From Pontibacter deserti (GTDB lineage: Bacteria > Bacteroidota > Bacteroidia > Cytophagales > Hymenobacteraceae), in NCBI RefSeq assembly GCF_023630255.1, contig NZ_JALPRS010000001.1:2418001-2482000 (forward strand): a DNA stretch of 64,000 bases, read 5' to 3'. Each line of letters begins with the position of its first letter. Position 1 is the first letter of the stretch. The position numbers and the translations under genes are program-made. The notes under the pieces were generated by a model. The model did not search any database. It had not been told where the DNA came from and was given only the letters and a program-made list of their open reading frames with translations. Shown piece by piece: positions 62,900 through 64,000 of this stretch.

Positions 62900-64000
62900 T
62901 TAAGTTCCCTGTGGAGTTAGGCAGAAGGAGATATCATCGATAGCTCCGGAACCAAAGGCACCGTCGCCGTCAAACCAGATCACCAGCTTCACTACATTTG
63001 CAGTGTTGAGCAAATCTACTGTAAAGCCTACGTTATCGCCGTGAGGCTCCAGGTAAATTCGTATCGGCTCTTCCTGGCCTGCTACATACAGGAAGGCCCA
63101 GGAGTCGTGCTCGAAATCATCAATGTCGAGTACGCGCATTGATTTCAGGGTCACCCGTTCAGGGAAAGTAAAGCGCAGCTCAGATCCCCATTGATTGTCG
63201 TTAGGTGCTCCTTCATCGCCCAATTGCTGGGTGATCAGCACATTACCCCAGTCAGCAGTAGCCAGGTCATCGTCATCGCCGGTTGGATTTTCAGAGTCGA
63301 AGATCATGGCACGGTTGTCGTCCACCGGCTCATCGTTGGCATCGCGGGCAATACCGGCCACGTTCAGCACCATACCGCCTTCAGAAACCACCTGATCCAG
63401 GTAGCCTGTCTGGCCTTCAAAGGTGATCATGTCACATACTTCTTCTACCTGTGGAGTTAGGCAGAAAGAGATATCATCGATAGCTCCGGAACCAAAGGCA
63501 CCGTCGCCGTCAAACCAGATCACCAGCTTCACTACATTTGCAGTGTTGAGCAAATCTACTGTAAAGCCTACGTTATCGCCGTGAGGCTCCAGGTAAATTC
63601 GTATCGGCTCTTCCTGGCCTGCTACATACAGGAAGGCCCAGGAGTCGTGCTCGAAATCATCAATGTCGAGTACGCGCATTGATTTCAGGGTCACCCGTTC
63701 AGGGAAAGTAAAGCGCAGCTCAGATCCCCATTGATTGTCGTTAGGTGCTCCTTCATCGCCCAATTGCTGGGTGATCAGCACATTACCCCAGTCAGCAGTA
63801 GCCAGGTCATCGTCATCGCCGGTTGGATTTTCAGAGTCGAAGATCATGGCACGGTTGTCGTCCACCGGCTCATCGTTGGCATCGCGGGCAATACCGGCCA
63901 CGTTCAGCACCATACCGCCTTCTGAAACCACCTGATCCAGGTAGCCTGTCTGGCCTTCAAAGGTGATCATGTCACAGGTTTCACCTGTCTGGTTTTTGTT
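62900..64000 (-). CDS. Array protein 5 with tandem identical domains, 5' end beyond the window
   Basis: The frame is open from the right edge (coding NKNQTGETCDMITFEG at the margin) to a stop at 62900, about 366 residues in view. It contains two copies of the array domain, each 180 residues, opening CDMITFEGQTGYLDQV and containing NRAMIFDSENPTGDDDD, WGNVLITQQLGDEG, LDIDDFEHDSWAFLY and GSGAIDDISFCLTPQ. There is no GYWKNH domain; the protein ends soon after the second copy. The 5' end, signal peptide and possibly more repeats are outside the window. The ATG at 63970 is internal and not the true start. Confidence 0.82.
   Translation of the reverse strand, partial: NKNQTGETCDMITFEGQTGYLDQVVSEGGMVLNVAGIARDANDEPVDDNRAMIFDSENPTGDDDDLATADWGNVLITQQLGDEGAPNDNQWGSELRFTFPERVTLKSMRVLDIDDFEHDSWAFLYVAGQEEPIRIYLEPHGDNVGFTVDLLNTANVVKLVIWFDGDGAFGSGAIDDISFCLTPQVEEVCDMITFEGQTGYLDQVVSEGGMVLNVAGIARDANDEPVDDNRAMIFDSENPTGDDDDLATADWGNVLITQQLGDEGAPNDNQWGSELRFTFPERVTLKSMRVLDIDDFEHDSWAFLYVAGQEEPIRIYLEPHGDNVGFTVDLLNTANVVKLVIWFDGDGAFGSGAIDDISFCLTPQGT
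62909..63988 (-). repeat. Two tandem 540-bp nearly identical repeats
   Basis: 62909-63448 and 63449-63988 differ by only a few bases (for example AAGGAGAT versus AAAGAGAT and TTCAGAAA versus TTCTGAAA). The period is exactly 540 bp, in frame, so each unit encodes 180 residues. This indicates a very recent duplication; more units may follow to the right. Confidence 0.93.

Noticed and set aside
62909-63988. CRISPR array
   Set aside because: The repeats are 540 bp, coding and directly adjacent with no spacers.

Overview
The window looks like chromosomal DNA of a member of the Bacteroidota, most likely the Cytophagales/Hymenobacteraceae (Pontibacter-like). This is inferred from gene content, not from a search. 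The pointers are the gene order bamD-rpoZ-coaC/coaB-PorD-like-recN-fabI, a bacillithiol enzyme (BshA), CarboxypepD_reg-type TonB receptors, lipoproteins with acidic residues after the lipid cysteine, a TAnnTTTG-type promoter, and TTG/GTG starts without Shine-Dalgarno sequences.

Layout. 1-8.2 kb (minus strand): envelope and housekeeping block running bamD, rpoZ, a coaBC split into two overlapping frames, a PorD-like protein, a small Sm-like protein, recN and fabI (cut by the left edge), with an OstA/LptA-like protein upstream. 8.3-15 kb: tilS, mdh, a small secreted protein, two tandem rhomboid proteases and mutL. 15.4-24.6 kb: a GH3 plus beta-lactamase fusion, bshA, an A-type Fe-S carrier, a frameshifted ChaN-like gene, a DUF606 membrane protein and a NatAB-like ABC exporter. 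24.7-31.4 kb (minus): dnaJ, grpE, obgE, adk, hpt and a membrane pyrophosphatase. 31.6-34.3 kb: an orphan gene, an M42 peptidase and a TPR protein. 34.3-43.3 kb: a surface-polysaccharide locus with three translationally coupled GT4 glycosyltransferases, a GT-B-like protein, UDP-xylose synthesis (ugd and UDP-glucuronate decarboxylase) and an asparagine-synthase-type amidotransferase. 43.4-50.7 kb: an alpha/beta hydrolase, a 726-bp repeat-filled gap with no gene, a GlcD-like oxidase, an NlpC/P60 lipoprotein and an Oar-like TonB receptor. 50.7-54.5 kb: a TonB receptor with a repeat-built lipoprotein. 54.7-55.5 kb: the most unusual locus, described below. 55.5-57.3 kb: cysE and cysK/cysM. 57.4-64 kb: an array of five paralogous surface lipoproteins, the last containing a nearly identical 540-bp tandem repeat and running off the right edge.

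The most interesting locus is 54738-55310. A good promoter leads into a broken tRNA-Ala 5' half (copy A), then an intact tRNA-Ala(GGC), a terminator, a small GIY-YIG nuclease gene, and a second broken tRNA-Ala (copy C) with its own terminator. Copies A and C share 46 identical bases in which the anticodon arm is replaced by an 18-nt hairpin. The last six codons and the stop of the nuclease gene are supplied by copy C. This looks like a small tRNA-targeting or tRNA-mimicking nuclease element that leaves the host tRNA intact. A remnant of a DUF2267-like gene lies directly downstream.

Other points worth a second look are the two frame breaks (coaBC, chaN), the expanding lipoprotein array, a genome-text bias toward AGTATA/CTATAG words, degenerate AAGAC-rich leaders, and a MutL lacking recognisable endonuclease motifs.
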